From contig QAOA01000289.1 in the NCBI GenBank assembly GCA_003255065.1, positions 1,101,805-1,165,804 on the forward strand: a stretch of DNA of 64,000 nucleotides. The letters run 5' to 3'. The position numbers were made by a program, and so were the translations under genes. The notes below the pieces were generated by a model, which was not told where the DNA came from, searched no databases, and saw only the letters and a list, made by a program, of their open reading frames with translations. This DNA comes from Cercis canadensis (Eukaryota; Streptophyta; Magnoliopsida; Fabales; Fabaceae). Below, piece by piece: positions 49,449-63,095 of the stretch; positions within the stretch are counted from its first letter, which is position 1; every line of letters begins with the position of its first letter.

Positions 49449-52400
49449 ATGATGAATATGAGGAGGTTGACTGCTGAAGAGTCACAGACAACATACTCTC
49501 TGCTGAAAGCAGAGCAGCGCCCTCTCGATGAGATCGTCGCCGACTTCAACTCCAAAATTCCTGGCCTACACCATTTCACTGTCTGCTCCTATCTTGTTAT
49601 GCTCTTGGAGGTAAGTCAATCCAATCTCCCATTATTTTATTGTTTCTTTTTATTCATACTTATGGATATATGTTTGAGATGATTAGGGTTCTGGGTTTTA
49701 GGATTATTGGGTTGCTTTGTGATTTGTGGAGAGCATAAAGGGCTCTGGAATGGGTTGTGAATATTTACAATGCAATGATTTTTGGCTGAATTGCTTGCTT
49801 AAAGACTATTTTAACAGACAGATTAAAAAGTCTTTCATTTTGTTATCAGTTTTGTTATATTGAAAATTAGTCATCTTTGAATGATGCTCTATGAACTTTT
49901 GAAACCGAGTATCCTCTTTCTAACAGCTTAGGTTTGTAGGTTGAGTGGTTCATTGACATTATTTATGCAAGTAATGATTTGGGAGTCGATATTTTAGAAT
50001 GAGTTGATGGGAGTTGTCAAATTTTTATTGTGCTAACATGTGTCCTAATCAGACTCCATCACGGAAGATACATACATCAGAAAAAGAAAAGGGTGGTTAA
50101 AAAGTGGTAAAATATTGTAGAAAAATTGTTAACAGTATTTTGAATTTTGAATATGAAAGCCAAAGGAATGAAAAAGTGTCATATATCAAGCACACCAGAG
50201 ATCTGAATTGTGGCCGAAAATAATAGGCTGCTGATGTTCCATTGAATATTCTCATTGGCATCATCACTTGCGGGGAACATACAGTTTGCATGTGCCTTTC
50301 CGTTTGGGCAATAGAAACTATGGATGCATTCCTTGTTTGTTCGTACAGAGTTGGTGGTAATGGAGAAGGGTATGATTCCTGACATGGGAGGAAGAACAGA
50401 ATGTGACTTTCCTTCTTTAAGCTTAAAAGAAATATTTGGCAAGTTTGACTTAATCACTTTTATAGCCAGTTGCTTTGCTAGCAATTTGCACTGAAAATGA
50501 AAGGATCTCGTGGAAGTTTTTGATTTGTATTGTCTTTCTAAAAGGAATAGTTGACTCTCAAATCCATTTATCCTAATAATCTTTATTGGATTGGTCTTTC
50601 TATCATCTAGTGTTGGGTTATGATTTCATTGGTTTTGGTTCTTATGGTATGCTGGTGTGGATGGCTTGGTTTCAGAAAGCAGCTGGTGGCATGTGAGTTT
50701 GTGTAAACATGTCATGTGTGGGAACATTTCCAAAAAGGTGCAGTTTACTTTTCCAAGGTTACTCCTTGATGAGAAGAAGAATCTGAGTGACACGGGGCAT
50801 AGCATGCACACTGTGTAGTGCTCTCTTATGGGCTGATTAAACAATACCTTTTCTAAGTTTTTTTGTGGTTCTTTATGCCATTGTCTTCTAGTTATTTTTT
50901 CGTTGGTAAATGCTTCTCCATAGTTTCTCAGCAATTTAGGTGGCCGTGGTATTATAATATTGATTAATTGGAAGTTTTTATGGGCAGGACAAGAAGATAC
51001 TAAATTCTACTCAGCGATTGATTACTTTTGCTATACTGCATCAGGCTTATTCATCCCAGAAATCTGCTTCTAATCCCTTCATAAACTTTATCATTAATGT
51101 AAGCAAAGTATTTCATTACTGTCATAGCCAAAATTGTTTGTTATTTTTCTTATATCATTCATTAAATGAGAGAAATATTTTACTGCAGGGTTTGTCTAAT
51201 TTCTTAGTATCAGTTTTTGATTTCTGTTAGTGTATAATTAGTTCTATTATGATTAGTCATAGTAACAGAAGTAGATACAGTGCAGTGAAACGTAGAAATT
51301 CATAAATATCAAACCCTAAACTGAAAGTTTTTGTTACATGTGTAACTAACGGGTTATCAATGCATCTCATCCTACTTTAGCCTCACCTGACTTAAATAAG
51401 ACCTTATCATTGAAATCAGTTGGAGTCTTATTGATGGAGGAGAAGCCACTCCTAAAAACCAGGCTGATAAGAGGGGAGAGCCTCCTCTCATATATGGGAA
51501 TTCCGTGTCTCACACCCAACCAATGTGGGACTCATGCTGTTATTATTCAAGTATATTGTGATGCTATCCTCTTTTAGATCATTGAAGGTCCTCTCAAGAA
51601 ATCCACTTTATATGTTTACAGGTTACTAGGATTGGGCAAGACTCAGTGTGTTTGATAAGAGTCTACATAAATTTTGGTGTCTCATAGTTTACTTTGGAGT
51701 CTATCTTGTAATTTATTAAGTTTGTATCAGCTAGCATTCTGGTTATTTTAAGTAGCTGGCCTCTGACCTCAATAGTTGCATTTATCTTACTCTTCATTTT
51801 CAACACTCCCTAATAAAGGAATGAAGAAGAAAGTGAAGGGATTGTGTATCAACTTCTCTATATTTCTTACTTCATGTCCCAGTCTGGCTTTAACTTGGTT
51901 TGCATATTTGGTGTACTGACTTCTTCTAATTCCCTAAATGAGACGTGATACTTTCCCATCCTTTGACAGAAATCCTAAAATCAATTATTGGTATATCAAT
52001 CATCTTAAAGGAGATATTCCTGCATTAGTTTCAGCTTGTTGCAGATGTCCCAAAGGAAACATCTGATGGGCATGTCTGACCCTTAAAAACCCCAAGGACT
52101 CATTGGTTGCAAATGCTTTATTTAATTATCTGACTGTTGAGATAAGGATACTTTCTTGGTTACAGGCTGCCTGTAATGAAGAGGCTGAAAATTTTGAGAG
52201 GGCATTTGTACTCCAGCTATTAGGCACTGATAGCTCCAACAGTAGCAAAGAGGTTAGATCGTTGTTTATTTCTTACAAAAATTAGTGATATACATTGTTT
52301 ATCTTATCTTCCTTAATGTAACTCCTTTTCTCTTAGACATAGTTCCGTTTTTTTAAGCTAAAAGATCATTTCCTCTATCCACCAGCTTAAACATTAAGAC

Positions 52401-55400
52401 AATTTTTAAGCATGTATGATGGAGGAAGAGATTAATAAATATTCTTATTAGGCATGTGCAAATTTTAAAACATAATATCTTTATTACTAGTCTGTAACAT
52501 GTTCTCTTGGTCAAGTATTGAGGTTTTAAACGAAAATTACATGGAATGATACTTTTTTCCCCTCATGGTGCAAATTTGCTCCCTAACTTCTTCCTCTTTT
52601 CTTGTGGAGATGTTTACCTTAATGGTATGAAATTTCTGAGGTGTTTTTCTTTTGGCCGGGGCATTGCAGTTTCTTAAACAGTCTGCTGCAGATTATGTGA
52701 AAGGATTTGATCAGTCATTGCATGTAAGTTACATATAGACATACATAATACTTGTCTATAAAGTAGAAAGTTCTGTTCCCCCCCCCCCCCCCNCCCCCCC
52801 TCTCTCTCTCTCTCCCCTGGGGTAGAGATTTTAATGAAAAATATTTGCATTGAATTACTTTATCTAGCATACACTTATCTTGCTAGAATTTGGCCTTCCC
52901 TTGCTTTATTTAGTGTATACTTTTCTCTCTGATTCCAGGTTTTCCCACAACTAGATCAGTTGAAGCAGCAGTTTTCTGATAAAGTCCATCTTGAACCATA
53001 TCATTGTTTTTTTAAAGATGGTTCTGTTAAAAATGTAGTCCCAGATCCTGATGTACCCTCTGGTTGCGATGCTGAATCACCAGAGTATGGCCCTTTGCTG
53101 TGGAGTATCTATTTTAATAGGCTTTTTCTTTATTTTCTCTTGTTTTCTTCTTTACTTGTTTCAATTAGTTTTGTTAGACTAGCAATTCAAAGTTTATATG
53201 CTCTCTTGCTTTTATCAATTTCACATGTTGCACATTACAATAAGGGTTTTATTATAGGTTTGATTTGCAACCTGGAACAAAACCTAAACTTGGATCTGGA
53301 GATAAAGATGAGACAGCTCTTGGGTTATTGTCAAACCTGTCGCTGGAAGGATTAAGTCCTTACTTTATCAGGCCTCTTCCACCGAGGCTCCCGACACAGG
53401 ATGGGGAGGTATTGCCTATTTGTATCTGCAATTTAATTTATGGAGCTTAATTATTCAAACTGTTTATGCTTGGAAATGTGTTTGCAGCTTGTTTGGCTCA
53501 ACCCTGATGACAATCATGAACTTTTGTGGGACTATGGTATGTGCGTTGATACAAGCAGAGGGGCTGCAGTAAGGGACTTAATTTCGAAAGCTCTGAAGGG
53601 AGCGCTTGCACCTGCACAGCAAGAGGTGATTGTTCTTGTTGTTGTTATCATGATGATCACTTTGGGAATGAATGATAGTGATTGAGGCAGTGAGGGCCAC
53701 TAGACCATTTGGTCTCTGGCAATAAGTGCTTATGTTTGCATCTACATTTATAGAAAGAAAAGTGATACTCAGACACAATCTCATATTTATACTAGAATTT
53801 GAGTCTAGTCTAGGATTTCGTGCACATTGCTTATATTCAATATCTGTACCATAAATTGACAGAGTGTCTTATATCAAGGTTACCCATTTTGTATCTGCGT
53901 GGATTATCTTGTTAGTTGAATGGCTGAAGTAGAACAAGAGGACTGCAAGTATGTGTATGTGTGAGTGCAATGCATGTGAGAGTTGGGGGCTGGGGAAGCA
54001 AGAACTTAGGACAAACTGGTTTAAAAATCTGGTAAAAGATCCTTTACTTATATCACAAAAATATAAGGGTTAAATTACCTAACATGATCAGTTGTACTGA
54101 CTGCTTGACAAACTGTATCAGTTTTAGTGGAGAAAAGGGGACCTGTACCTTCATTATTCAAATGTTTGATAAATAATCAGCTGTTTGTGCTTTTGTTATC
54201 CAGCAAGTCCTGGTGGAGTTGGCAAATGATCCAAAGCTTGTATATCACTGTGGACTGACACCAAGAAAGTTGCCAGTATGTGTCTCTGTAGTCTTTCTCG
54301 TAAATCATTACCCTTGTTAGATCTTGATGTTCGACTCTCATTTGTTTTTATCAGGAACTGGTGGAGAACAACCCCCTTATTGCTGTTGATGTTCTTACTA
54401 AGTTGATAAATTCTACAGAAATTGCGGAGTATGCATTTTTTCCTTTATATCTGTTCTCTTTCCTCTTAGGTAACAAATTACTAGGTCTCATTTATTTTCC
54501 TTATTTGTATGTGCTTTTTAATGATTGCAGATACTTCACGGTACTTGTCAATATGGACATGAGTCTACACTCAATGGAAGTTGTAAACAGGCTTACAACA
54601 GCAGTTGAACTGCCCGCAGAATTCATTCATATGTACATAACTAATTGTATATCATCCTGTGTGAACATTAAGGTATTTCACTCTACCATGAGCTTTTTGT
54701 TTATTTTTAGCAAAATTTAAATGTCCGTTTTGCATAGAAAGAGATAGTTAGTATGCTGAGGCTTACTTCTGCCTATACTAGTTTCAAGTCACTGGCATCC
54801 CTTGTAGTTCATAAACATTGTAGATTCTGTAGGGATATGGGATTGGGTTTTCATATGATGTGTCAACGACTTATGCCAGATGGCCTGGTAAAAACAATAA
54901 GACTGTTAGAGAAATGGAAGAATGGAGGAGAGGAAAAGATGACCTTAGTTTTTCACTGATGAGTCTGTTGTTTTTCTTCCTAGTGTTTTCATCCAGGAGG
55001 ATGGATATCTTGACTTCTATCTTTTACACTCCTTCTTTCCTCTCTTTAATAAAATTTCCTCTTTTACTTCAAGAAAAAAATTGAATTGACCTTAGTTGTG
55101 AACTTAGGGAGGGTTTGAAGTCCAAAATATGAAAGAAATGGCCACTATGTTGGCTTCTCTACTGGAAGTACTTTCTGGACTGTAGCTTGATTCGACTACC
55201 TACTTTGACTCAAACTGGACAGAAACATGTAGGCATGCATGTACAGATATATCCTTTCATGTGCGGTTATATATATAAGAAGTATTTATTAAGAAAGAAG
55301 AGTAGGATCAGGAAGTTTCCTTTAACGGAGAGGAGAACTGCAAAGGTAGACAAGCTAATATGCCCAAGCCAAATGCAACTCATTCAATCCTAAGTTTACA

Positions 55401-57201
55401 GCATCTACCATTTCCTTCTTCTCCCAGGACCTCTTGAACAAATTGAGGAAAAGAGTTCTAAGTTGGGTGGGTTAAGCCAGTTTTCCCCTTGAATTCCAAA
55501 CATCTGACTCTGATGAGCAACCTCACAACGAAAGGTGGCTACTAGTTAAGCAGAAGTACCTATTTAAAAGCCATACCAAGTTCATCCTTAATGTTTTTTC
55601 AAGGAACATTTCCATTTAAGCATATGAAAAAGTTGCATGGGTTACTTTATTTTGTTGTGCATGGGAACAAATTGTGAATGTGAATGGCTTTATATTGTAA
55701 TATTTTTTCTGTTTGTTTTCGTTTCATGATGGTATGCTGCATCCGTACCAATTATATGCCCATAACCCATAGATAGAAATGCGCAAAAGTGCAAACTCGA
55801 GATTGTTTCATCTACCCTCTTCTTCCCTCCATCCCTCTGCACTTAGCATGTGTTCCATTGGGGGTGGGGGTGCCAGTTTAATTTTTCATGATATTTGCAC
55901 TGTTGCTATGATGATAATTAACTGCTTTTTTTTTTCCCAGGATAAGTACATGCAGAACAGGCTTGTGAGACTTGTATGTGTTTTTCTACAGAGCCTTATT
56001 CGAAATAACATTATTAATGGTGAGTTTACTCAGTTTTGTGGTAAGCTGTTGTTCCTCAAGCCATTTGATGTATATATGACTCAACTAGCGTACATGAGTG
56101 ATTGCATATATTCGCATAACATGACATCCTTATCCACTGAGGCAGACAATATTAATAATTGTGTTGCTTATTAAGGCAGCATTTGACACGCATATTAGGA
56201 GACAGAGTTGGAATGTAGTTGAATGTTTATATATGTATAGAAGATAATTTAAGACAAGCATGTTGGTCAACAGCAAGTTCTGCTCTTGTAAAAGATGGTT
56301 ATAAGTATGATGATGTGTTAATAGCATGCCTGCATTAGCAATAAGAGAGTAGATAGCTTGCCTGAAACATATTTGAAATATGTTAAAAGCCTCGAAGGGA
56401 AGATTGCAGCGTACCAAGGGTTAGTTGAAATCACTTAATTGAAGTTCTTATGGGTGCATAATTTCTTTCCTGTAGCTATTCTAATTAGAAATATTCCTAC
56501 TATTTCCTTCCACCTTTAATGAACTCTTGAGCTTGCAAGGTAGTATAGTTTGGTACTAGGGATGTAAACAGGGCAGATTCTGTTTGGGGGTTGAGATCTT
56601 CATCCCTGTCCTTATTTAAATCTTCACACACATCTGGATCTGCCATCTGCTTGGGTGGAACTTATCTTGTTCGTCCCTGCATTTGTTTATTACTCTTTAC
56701 ACAATTAATCAAGACAAAGCAAAATCTAAAGCTTTAAATTCTTTTACCAAGATATCTTAATAGTGTATGTCTTTCTAACATCTTTTAATATTCATTCCTT
56801 CTTTTCTTTTCTTTTATGCAAATCTTTTAATATTCATTCTTGATAGTGCTCTCTAAAATTAACGACATTCCAAAAAATTTTTTTAAAAAAATCCTGCATT
56901 TAACGGAAATAATCCATCCCATAAATCCAACACAGCTTACATGCAAGAATGAAACGAGGTACGTGAATAGTGATTCTTTTATAAGAATAATGATTGATTG
57001 TGCATTATTCTCTGCTTAGATAAGTAATTTTGTTACTGATGCATTGAAGAGAAAATAAAATTCACAGCATTTGCTGATTTTGTTAAATGATCTCATCTTG
57101 CAGTTAAAGATCTTTTCATTGAAGTTCAAGCGTTTTGCATCGAATTTTCCCGGATTAGAGAGGCAGCTGCATTATTTAGGCTTCTCAAATCATTGGAATG
57201 A
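49449..57201 (+). CDS. CNOT11: CCR4-NOT transcription complex subunit 11
   Basis: Subunit of the CCR4-NOT complex, which shortens mRNA poly(A) tails; CNOT11 docks with CNOT10 onto the CNOT1 scaffold. Exons: 49449-49610, 50988-51098, 52166-52252, 52670-52723, 52939-53084, 53258-53408, 53488-53625, 54204-54275, 54355-54428, 54531-54672, 55941-56019 and 57104-57201. All GT-AG with agreeing phases; 437 residues. The N-terminal half has [20 protein letters not shown] and [18 protein letters not shown] Pro-rich linker ([17 protein letters not shown]) leads to the conserved C-terminal DUF2363-type domain ([80 protein letters not shown]). The start is the first ATG of three close in-frame ones. A poly-C/TC tract with an N at 52793 lies in intron 4. 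Looks intact. Confidence 0.93.
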
Positions 57202-59232
57202 TTGTCTTTTTGGACCCTAGGTTTTCTCTTCTTTTTCTGTTGTAGATATTGTATCATACTTAGAGCTAGTCAGTGCCGTGTACTCATTTTCAATTTATGG
57301 ACAATGAAGATGACAGTGTGTTAGCATACGTACTCCTTTCTCTAGTTTGTAGGGTTTCATGAAATTAATGGAGAATTCTTTAAAATCTCTGGGGCCAGTT
57401 GCCTTCAATGAGAAGGGATTTATTGTGGAATGTTTGAGTAAAACATGTTCCATCGGAAACTTGAAAGGCATATAATATGATTTACCATTCTGTTTGTGGA
57501 TCGAGTGGAACATGTCTTCTCTCTGCCAATTGCCTTGGATAGATAATCCACTGAACGAATGGTTTTTGGTTTTGAATTAGAGTAATCTAATTCTTAAAAC
57601 AGGAAAGAAAGAAGAGGGATGATCACTATTTTTTTGACCCATTGTGAGTGGTAGCTCTTCTCACTTTCTCAGAGAAACCAAACTGAGTTTAATTAATCTT
57701 CTGGCAATGAAGTTGAGAGCCCAAATCAGATAAAAAATTGCTGTACATTTCGCTGTACGGCAAGGCCATTTTATCATTTATAATATTAATAAACATAATT
57801 TAGATTATAATATTCTAAGTTCTAATCATGCTCCACCTTTAAAGTATTAACCTAAAGATATTTTCCTTTTGTTTTCTCTAGAGAGAATATTATGTTCGAT
57901 ACTCCACACAAAGTTAGTTGCTATCTCTTTTACTTTATAGTAAATTATTATTCTCTTGTGTATGTAAATATTTGTTCAACAACCTTCCATTTGAAATTTA
58001 TTTTGTTCAGAAACCCCTTTGCTTTGCTTTGCCCTTCTCTTTTTCTATAAAGATGATACAATGTATCAATTTTTAAGCATCGTACACTTTGTACCACAAA
58101 AGTGTGTTATTCTCTCAAGGCACAAAAGCAGAAAAGCTGAAACCAAAGGTTACAAGTTAAGTCCTGAGAAGATTTGCCAGTACATCTATGATCTATCTTT
58201 GGCGATTAGATTTAAAAGCCTAAATCAGATCCGAAATTTTCTGTTAATTTTAATTTTAAATTCAAATACATGCATTAGTCCCTAATAGTGGCTCAATAAT
58301 GTTGTACACATTGTCGTACGGCCAAGGCATTGCCCTTATGTCTATTTTGATATGAATACATATGGTATAATAATATGCAACTCTTTGTTTTGCAAATTAT
58401 ATATTGCAAGTTGCATTTCCTCCAAATTAAAATTATCATTAATTATTTAATACATTTTCCTTTTTCTTTTTTGTTTTCTAATTCTTGATATCTAATTTGT
58501 GCAGCTACAAGTTAAATTTTTTAAAGTTAAACGCTTATACAACTATAATAGGAAATTGAGTGATTTGATTTTTCAAATTATTGGATATTGAACTTTTATT
58601 ATAGAAAAAAGCCATCTATTAATGATGCTTTCAAACAATCTGGTTTGGAAAAACAAATATATAGCATAAGATATATACCCGTAGGTCATATGATATTATT
58701 GAACAATTTGAAAAAGATGAAAGAGATCCATTTGTAAATCCATAGCCAAAAGGATAATTGAAAGAGATCAACATATGAAAGGAGATCACATTTTTTAGAC
58801 AATTTGGTGAAAAATGTAGATACAGGAAGATGGACTTTAACAAAAAAAAAAAAAAATTAATTATCCCCTGCACTACTTTTCTTTCTTTTTCTTTTTTCAC
58901 TAAGTTGAGATCTCATAGTAGCAAATGAAAAATTAATTAATTAATGTTTTTGACCCTTTTGTGTATCAATAAGCAAAGCGATGATGGTGAAGGAAGAGAA
59001 GGTTTTGAATGAGAGCCAGGGTTTATGCATGGCACAAAATATACAATACTGAATACTCCCTTGAGAGCAGAAGAGAAAATAGATCATAAACGTGGCTAAC
59101 AGAGAGACAATGTCACCAATGCTGGCATGTGGAGGGTTTCAATTGTGACATCTTCATCCCTAAGAGTAAGAGATAGCTGCTCTGCTCTTGTTGTTGTTAG
59201 CAATAAATCTTTGTCCAATTCTTTTCATTTCC
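57202..59232. other. Intergenic DNA downstream of CNOT11
   Basis: 3'UTR of CNOT11 then about 1.8 kb of AT-rich sequence. No coding region, RNA gene or clear transposon recognised. Confidence 0.5.
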
Positions 59233-59978
59233 AAAGCACATTACTCTTATTATAAATATAAATATTTGCTTCTGGGTCCATATTGTCTTTACCAAAAATC
59301 CTGGAAAGATTTAACTCTTCAAACATTTTAATATTCATTTCATAAATGTTTGTTATGCGCCTCCCATTCTTGAGCATATTCTGCACCTTATTATATTCTT
59401 CTACATTAATCCACTACTTGACTCACCAAGTTCATACTTGCAATTTAATTTAAAAATTAAATTGCAAGTAGTGTACCTTTATAGTATAACAGTGCTTTTA
59501 TTTTATTTCATGTAAAAAAAATCCATTTATGTCATATAGTTGTGAGTGAGAAGTATATAATTAAAGTTTTTATTTCTTTTTCCATGAAAACATGCATTTG
59601 AAAGAAAANAAAGCACATTACTCTTATTATTATTATTATAAATATTTGCTTCTGGGTCCATATTGTCTTTTACCAAATCCTGGAAAGATTTAACTCTTCA
59701 AACATTTTAATACTCATTTCAGAAATGTTTGTTATGGGCCTCGCATATTCTGCGTCTTATTATATTCTTCTACATTAATCCACTACTTGACTCACCAAGT
59801 TCCTACCTGCAATTTAATTTAAAAATTAAATTGCAAGTAGTGTACCTTTATAGTATAACAGTGCTTTTATTTTATTTCATGTAAAAAAAATCCATTTATG
59901 TCATATAGTTGTGAGTGAGAAGTATATAATTAAAGTTTTTATTTCTTTTTCCATGAAAACATGCATTTGAAAGAAAAA
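59233..59978 (+). repeat. About 370-bp direct repeat split by a single N (likely unmerged contig overlap)
   Basis: Bases 59233-59608 and 59610-59978 are near-identical, starting AAAGCACATTACTCTTATTA and ending GCATTTGAAAGAAAA. They differ by small indels and substitutions. An N sits exactly between the copies at 59609, as at 23865 and 34599. Confidence 0.8.
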
Positions 59979-60417
59979 ACCGAGTTGACTCAGTGTAGAC
60001 GGCGAGGCAGCCGTTTTGTGTTTGAAGGGATGGGAGCAGCAATCGGAGGGTAGCGTGCTTCAGTAATTGGAAGCAAGCAATCTCATCTGCTTGAATGCAA
60101 AGTGGGTCCCATATTATTAGTACGTGGTATTGTCACAGTGATCCACGCCCTCTCATACAGCTCACATCACCGCAATCATCCCTGGACCATAGTCCCTAAC
60201 CACAACATCATCCAATAATTTTCTTCACCTAAAATGCTCAATAATAACGTGACGTGACCCCATTTTAAAGGCATCTAGGGCACAACCTTCAAAATATGGG
60301 ACCCACTATGACCCCTTGCTTTAGGACACCAATCACAGGATCTATGACCACATTATAATTGTTCATGTTCAATGCCATTTTGACATGTGTCCTTGATTCT
60401 ACACTAACATTGCCTTG

Positions 60418-60425
60418 TATAAATA
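60418..60425 (+). promoter_or_regulatory. TATA box of BPS1-like gene
   Basis: TATAAATA 80 bases upstream of the ATG at 60498. Confidence 0.65.
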
Positions 60426-60497
60426 GCTCACTATTGTGATCCATTTTGTTCATGAACCATTCATTCTATCTAAGGGAGTTCCCAAAGCCATAACCCC

Positions 60498-61472
60498 ATG
60501 AGAACACCATCAGCCTTCCTAAGGAGCCTCTCCTTGCGGCGGAATCTGCCGGCCGCGGTGGCCCCGTTGCCCGTCAAAACCCAATTCGACCAACAGCTCT
60601 TGGTGGAGCTCGATTCCCTTAGGCCACAAGGCACTAATGAATCCAAATTCACTAGTACCATTGGGTTGGTTCAATTGCTTGATGCTTCCGTAAACACCCA
60701 AAAAATAGCCTTGGAATCGTTTGTGAATAGTCCTTACAGAGATGACACCGATCGTAGAGCTCTTGATGAGTATCTTGAAGACAATACTGACATTCTTGAC
60801 ACATGCAATTACTTAGTAGAGAAAATAGAGGTGCTTAACAAGTTTGTGGACTCATTGAGAGTTGTTGCACGCATGGTTGATAGTGGTGCCAAGCCTAATT
60901 CAATGGCAACAAAACGTGCATTGGATCATTTAGAGTCATCATGCCAAGCTATGGAAAGGGAATGCAAGGAAATGGGCAAGCGTGGCTCGTGCTTAAAAAG
61001 AATGTTGAAGCAAAAGCTAGCTCATGAAACAGAGTTCAGTGAGATTATTTTTGGGTCTAAGGCCATGGCCTCACTGGTTTGCAGATTTCTTGAGCTTAGC
61101 TTGTCTTTTGATTCGAAACGTCGATTACCCACTACTCTGCAGTCTCAGCCTATGAGTTCTTCATGGGTGAGGTTGTTGAAGGAGTTGGAGAAGCAAGTGG
61201 TGAAGGAAGCAAGTGAGAAGAAATGCACAAGAAGATCTGGGTCTTCTTTGATGATGGCTGAGTTGCAGCAGACAGTGACTGCAGCTCGAGACTTGCAGGA
61301 GCAGATAAAGTGTAAAAGAGAAAAGGAGCTCAAATCTTGTGTTGAGGGACTAAAGAGAAGCTGCAGGGAATTGGAGGATGGGCTTGAGGTTATTGAGGGA
61401 AAAGTGAAGGATCTGTATAAAAACTTGATTAATGTTAGAATGGCTTTGTTGGGAGTTGTATCCCAGGCATAG
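60498..61472 (+). CDS. BPS1-like protein (BYPASS1-related)
   Basis: Single-exon gene of 324 residues. No signal peptide; a basic N-terminus (RSLSLRRN) is followed by an almost entirely helical protein. It contains a QFDQQLLVELDSLRPQ block near residues 29-44, a DRRALDEYLEDNTDILDTCNYL block, and a Lys/Glu-rich coiled coil at the C-terminus (about 255-315). This layout and these blocks resemble the plant BPS1-like group, whose founding member restrains a mobile root-to-shoot signal. The biochemical role is not known for the group. A TATA box stands 80 bases before the ATG. The family assignment rests on remembered resemblance, so a related DUF793-type or other helical family is possible. Confidence 0.75.
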   Translation: MRTPSAFLRSLSLRRNLPAAVAPLPVKTQFDQQLLVELDSLRPQGTNESKFTSTIGLVQLLDASVNTQKIALESFVNSPYRDDTDRRALDEYLEDNTDILDTCNYLVEKIEVLNKFVDSLRVVARMVDSGAKPNSMATKRALDHLESSCQAMERECKEMGKRGSCLKRMLKQKLAHETEFSEIIFGSKAMASLVCRFLELSLSFDSKRRLPTTLQSQPMSSSWVRLLKELEKQVVKEASEKKCTRRSGSSLMMAELQQTVTAARDLQEQIKCKREKELKSCVEGLKRSCRELEDGLEVIEGKVKDLYKNLINVRMALLGVVSQA

Positions 61473-62435
61473 AATATTTTCGACATTAGAATAGAATAGG
61501 AACTCACTGTAGAAGAATGATGCCATTTTGCTGGCAGTCGCTCATGTATAGAAGTTATCTGAGATTGACAATAGAATTAACCTCATCATTCTATGGCTAT
61601 TGGATTTCTACCTAGTCCTAATGTTGACTATTGATTTGCTTTAGTTTTGCCAAATTTCAGAGGTTAAGTTAGTTTTACACAAGTAGTGCTTCTTATATAA
61701 CCTTTCTTGCTTAGTCCATATAGCTTTAATCTTGAATATTTTGAGATTCTATAAACTTGAATCTTTGATTGAAGAGAGAAAAGAAAAGAAACTGAAGATG
61801 GAAACAAAAACTAACATTTGAGAGATGGTGCTAAACATGTATTTGTTCAGCTGAAAATTTCCTCTAAGTACATATTCCCTTAGACAGACATTCCTCCTTA
61901 TATGCAATGCAAGTTGGCTCAGATTCAAATCAATATATGGCTTCTGAAATTGAGAGACTTCTATTGCGAGGGCATGAACTTTAAACATGTCATTCTGGAA
62001 TCTGACTCCAAGATAGCAATTCATCTTATTCAGCAGAAACTACACTGATTGGAATCCATATGCTTTGCTAACCCAATTAATCATGCCAGAAACTTTACTT
62101 TTGATATAAAGCGTGAGAAATTCAATACTTTGAGGATAGTTAACTAGTATATGTATGCTAACTAGCTTCTCCAACTTTCAGCTCTGGCCATGCCTCTGAT
62201 CTACATGAGTTTGAAAAGCTGATAAAGTATCATAACAATTTGCTTGTTAGACCCTCCTGAGTTACTGCTTTTCTTGGTTTGCCTTTGCCTATTGGAATAC
62301 GGCTTTTTTTTTTTTTTTTTTTTGCTTATTGCCATTGGACTTTAAGATCTACCATCCTTGTAATGACCAGGAAAATAAAACAAAAAATGACGAGTTTCTC
62401 TAGTTTTGGTTAGATGGGCATAAAAGGAACAACAA
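61473..62435. other. 3' flank of BPS1-like gene, non-coding
   Basis: AT-rich, with an 18-base poly-T run near 62306-62323. No gene seen before the tRNA. Confidence 0.5.
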
Positions 62436-62509
62436 TGGCCCATGCAGGTCTCGAACCTGCGACCTTCGCGTTATTAGCACGACGCTCTAACCAACTGAGC
62501 TAATAGGCC
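62436..62509 (-). tRNA. tRNA-Ile (anticodon AAT)
   Basis: The minus strand folds as a complete cloverleaf of 74 nt: acceptor GGCCTAT paired with ATGGGCC (one G-T pair), D arm GCTC-AGTTGGTTA-GAGC, anticodon stem TCGTG/CGCGA with loop CTAATAA (anticodon AAT), T arm GCAGG-TTCGAGA-CCTGC, discriminator A. No intron; CCA is not encoded, as usual for nuclear genes. Internal A and B boxes are intact. Confidence 0.97.
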
Positions 62510-62930
62510 AATGTGGTGCTTTTCTCAAATAAATGAAATATAAAATAGGATTTCAGTTTGGATATATGTAACTAAAACCGCGAAGGACATGGTGCAACTC
62601 TTCTTCTGTGCCTCAGCAACCTGAGCAATTGGTGTTGAGTAGATTTTACTCCTTTTGTATTTTTAGTTTAATGTTTTGTATTGTTTATTAAGTACTTTGA
62701 GTATTAAATAATGTATTTTTGTTACTTGTGTAAATTTAATTAAGATATAAAGACTATGTGCATTAAAGTGAAAAAGTGCAAGAATTTGTGCACATGACAG
62801 AAAGCAAGAGCCCCAACGCCTATGCCAAGCAAAGAAGGCGCCCCAGGCCCAGCACTGCCACACGCACCAGGCAGAGTGAAAACGCCCCAATGTCCATGGT
62901 TTAGAGCCCTAGCGCCCGTGACTAGGGGTG
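62510..62930. other. Intergenic DNA after tRNA
   Basis: AT-rich to about 62760, then a moderately GC-rich stretch with AGCGCC/GGCGCCCC-like repeats (62800-62930). Nothing coding recognised. Confidence 0.45.
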
Positions 62931-63095
62931 TAATCGGTTCGGTTCGGTTCGGTCCGGTTTACACCCCAAACCGACCAAAACTGGACCGAAAAAATTCGGT
63001 TCGGTTCGGTTTTTTAGAATTTTTTGAGTGAAACCGAGTCAAACCGAATTGGTTCGGTTCGGTAGGTTTAGTCGGTTTTCCCGGTTTGCCTGCTG
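62931..63095. repeat. CGGTTCGGTT-type low-complexity block
   Basis: Several runs of GGTTCGGTTCGG and their inverse ACCGAACC lie between GGGGTGTAATCGGTTC and TCCCGGTTTGCC. Such blocks are common in plant genomes as parts of short transposons. Element ends are not clear. Confidence 0.6.

Noticed and set aside
52780..52820. Poly-C then TC tract as a regulatory or structural element.
   Set aside because: A simple homopolymer/microsatellite in a CNOT11 intron with an N inside. Most likely of uncertain length in the assembly and without a specific function.
62931..63095. CGGTTCGGTT repeats considered as a CRISPR-like or telomere-like array.
   Set aside because: Irregular spacing, no spacers, a plant nuclear setting and no telomere motif. 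Ordinary low-complexity plant repeat.
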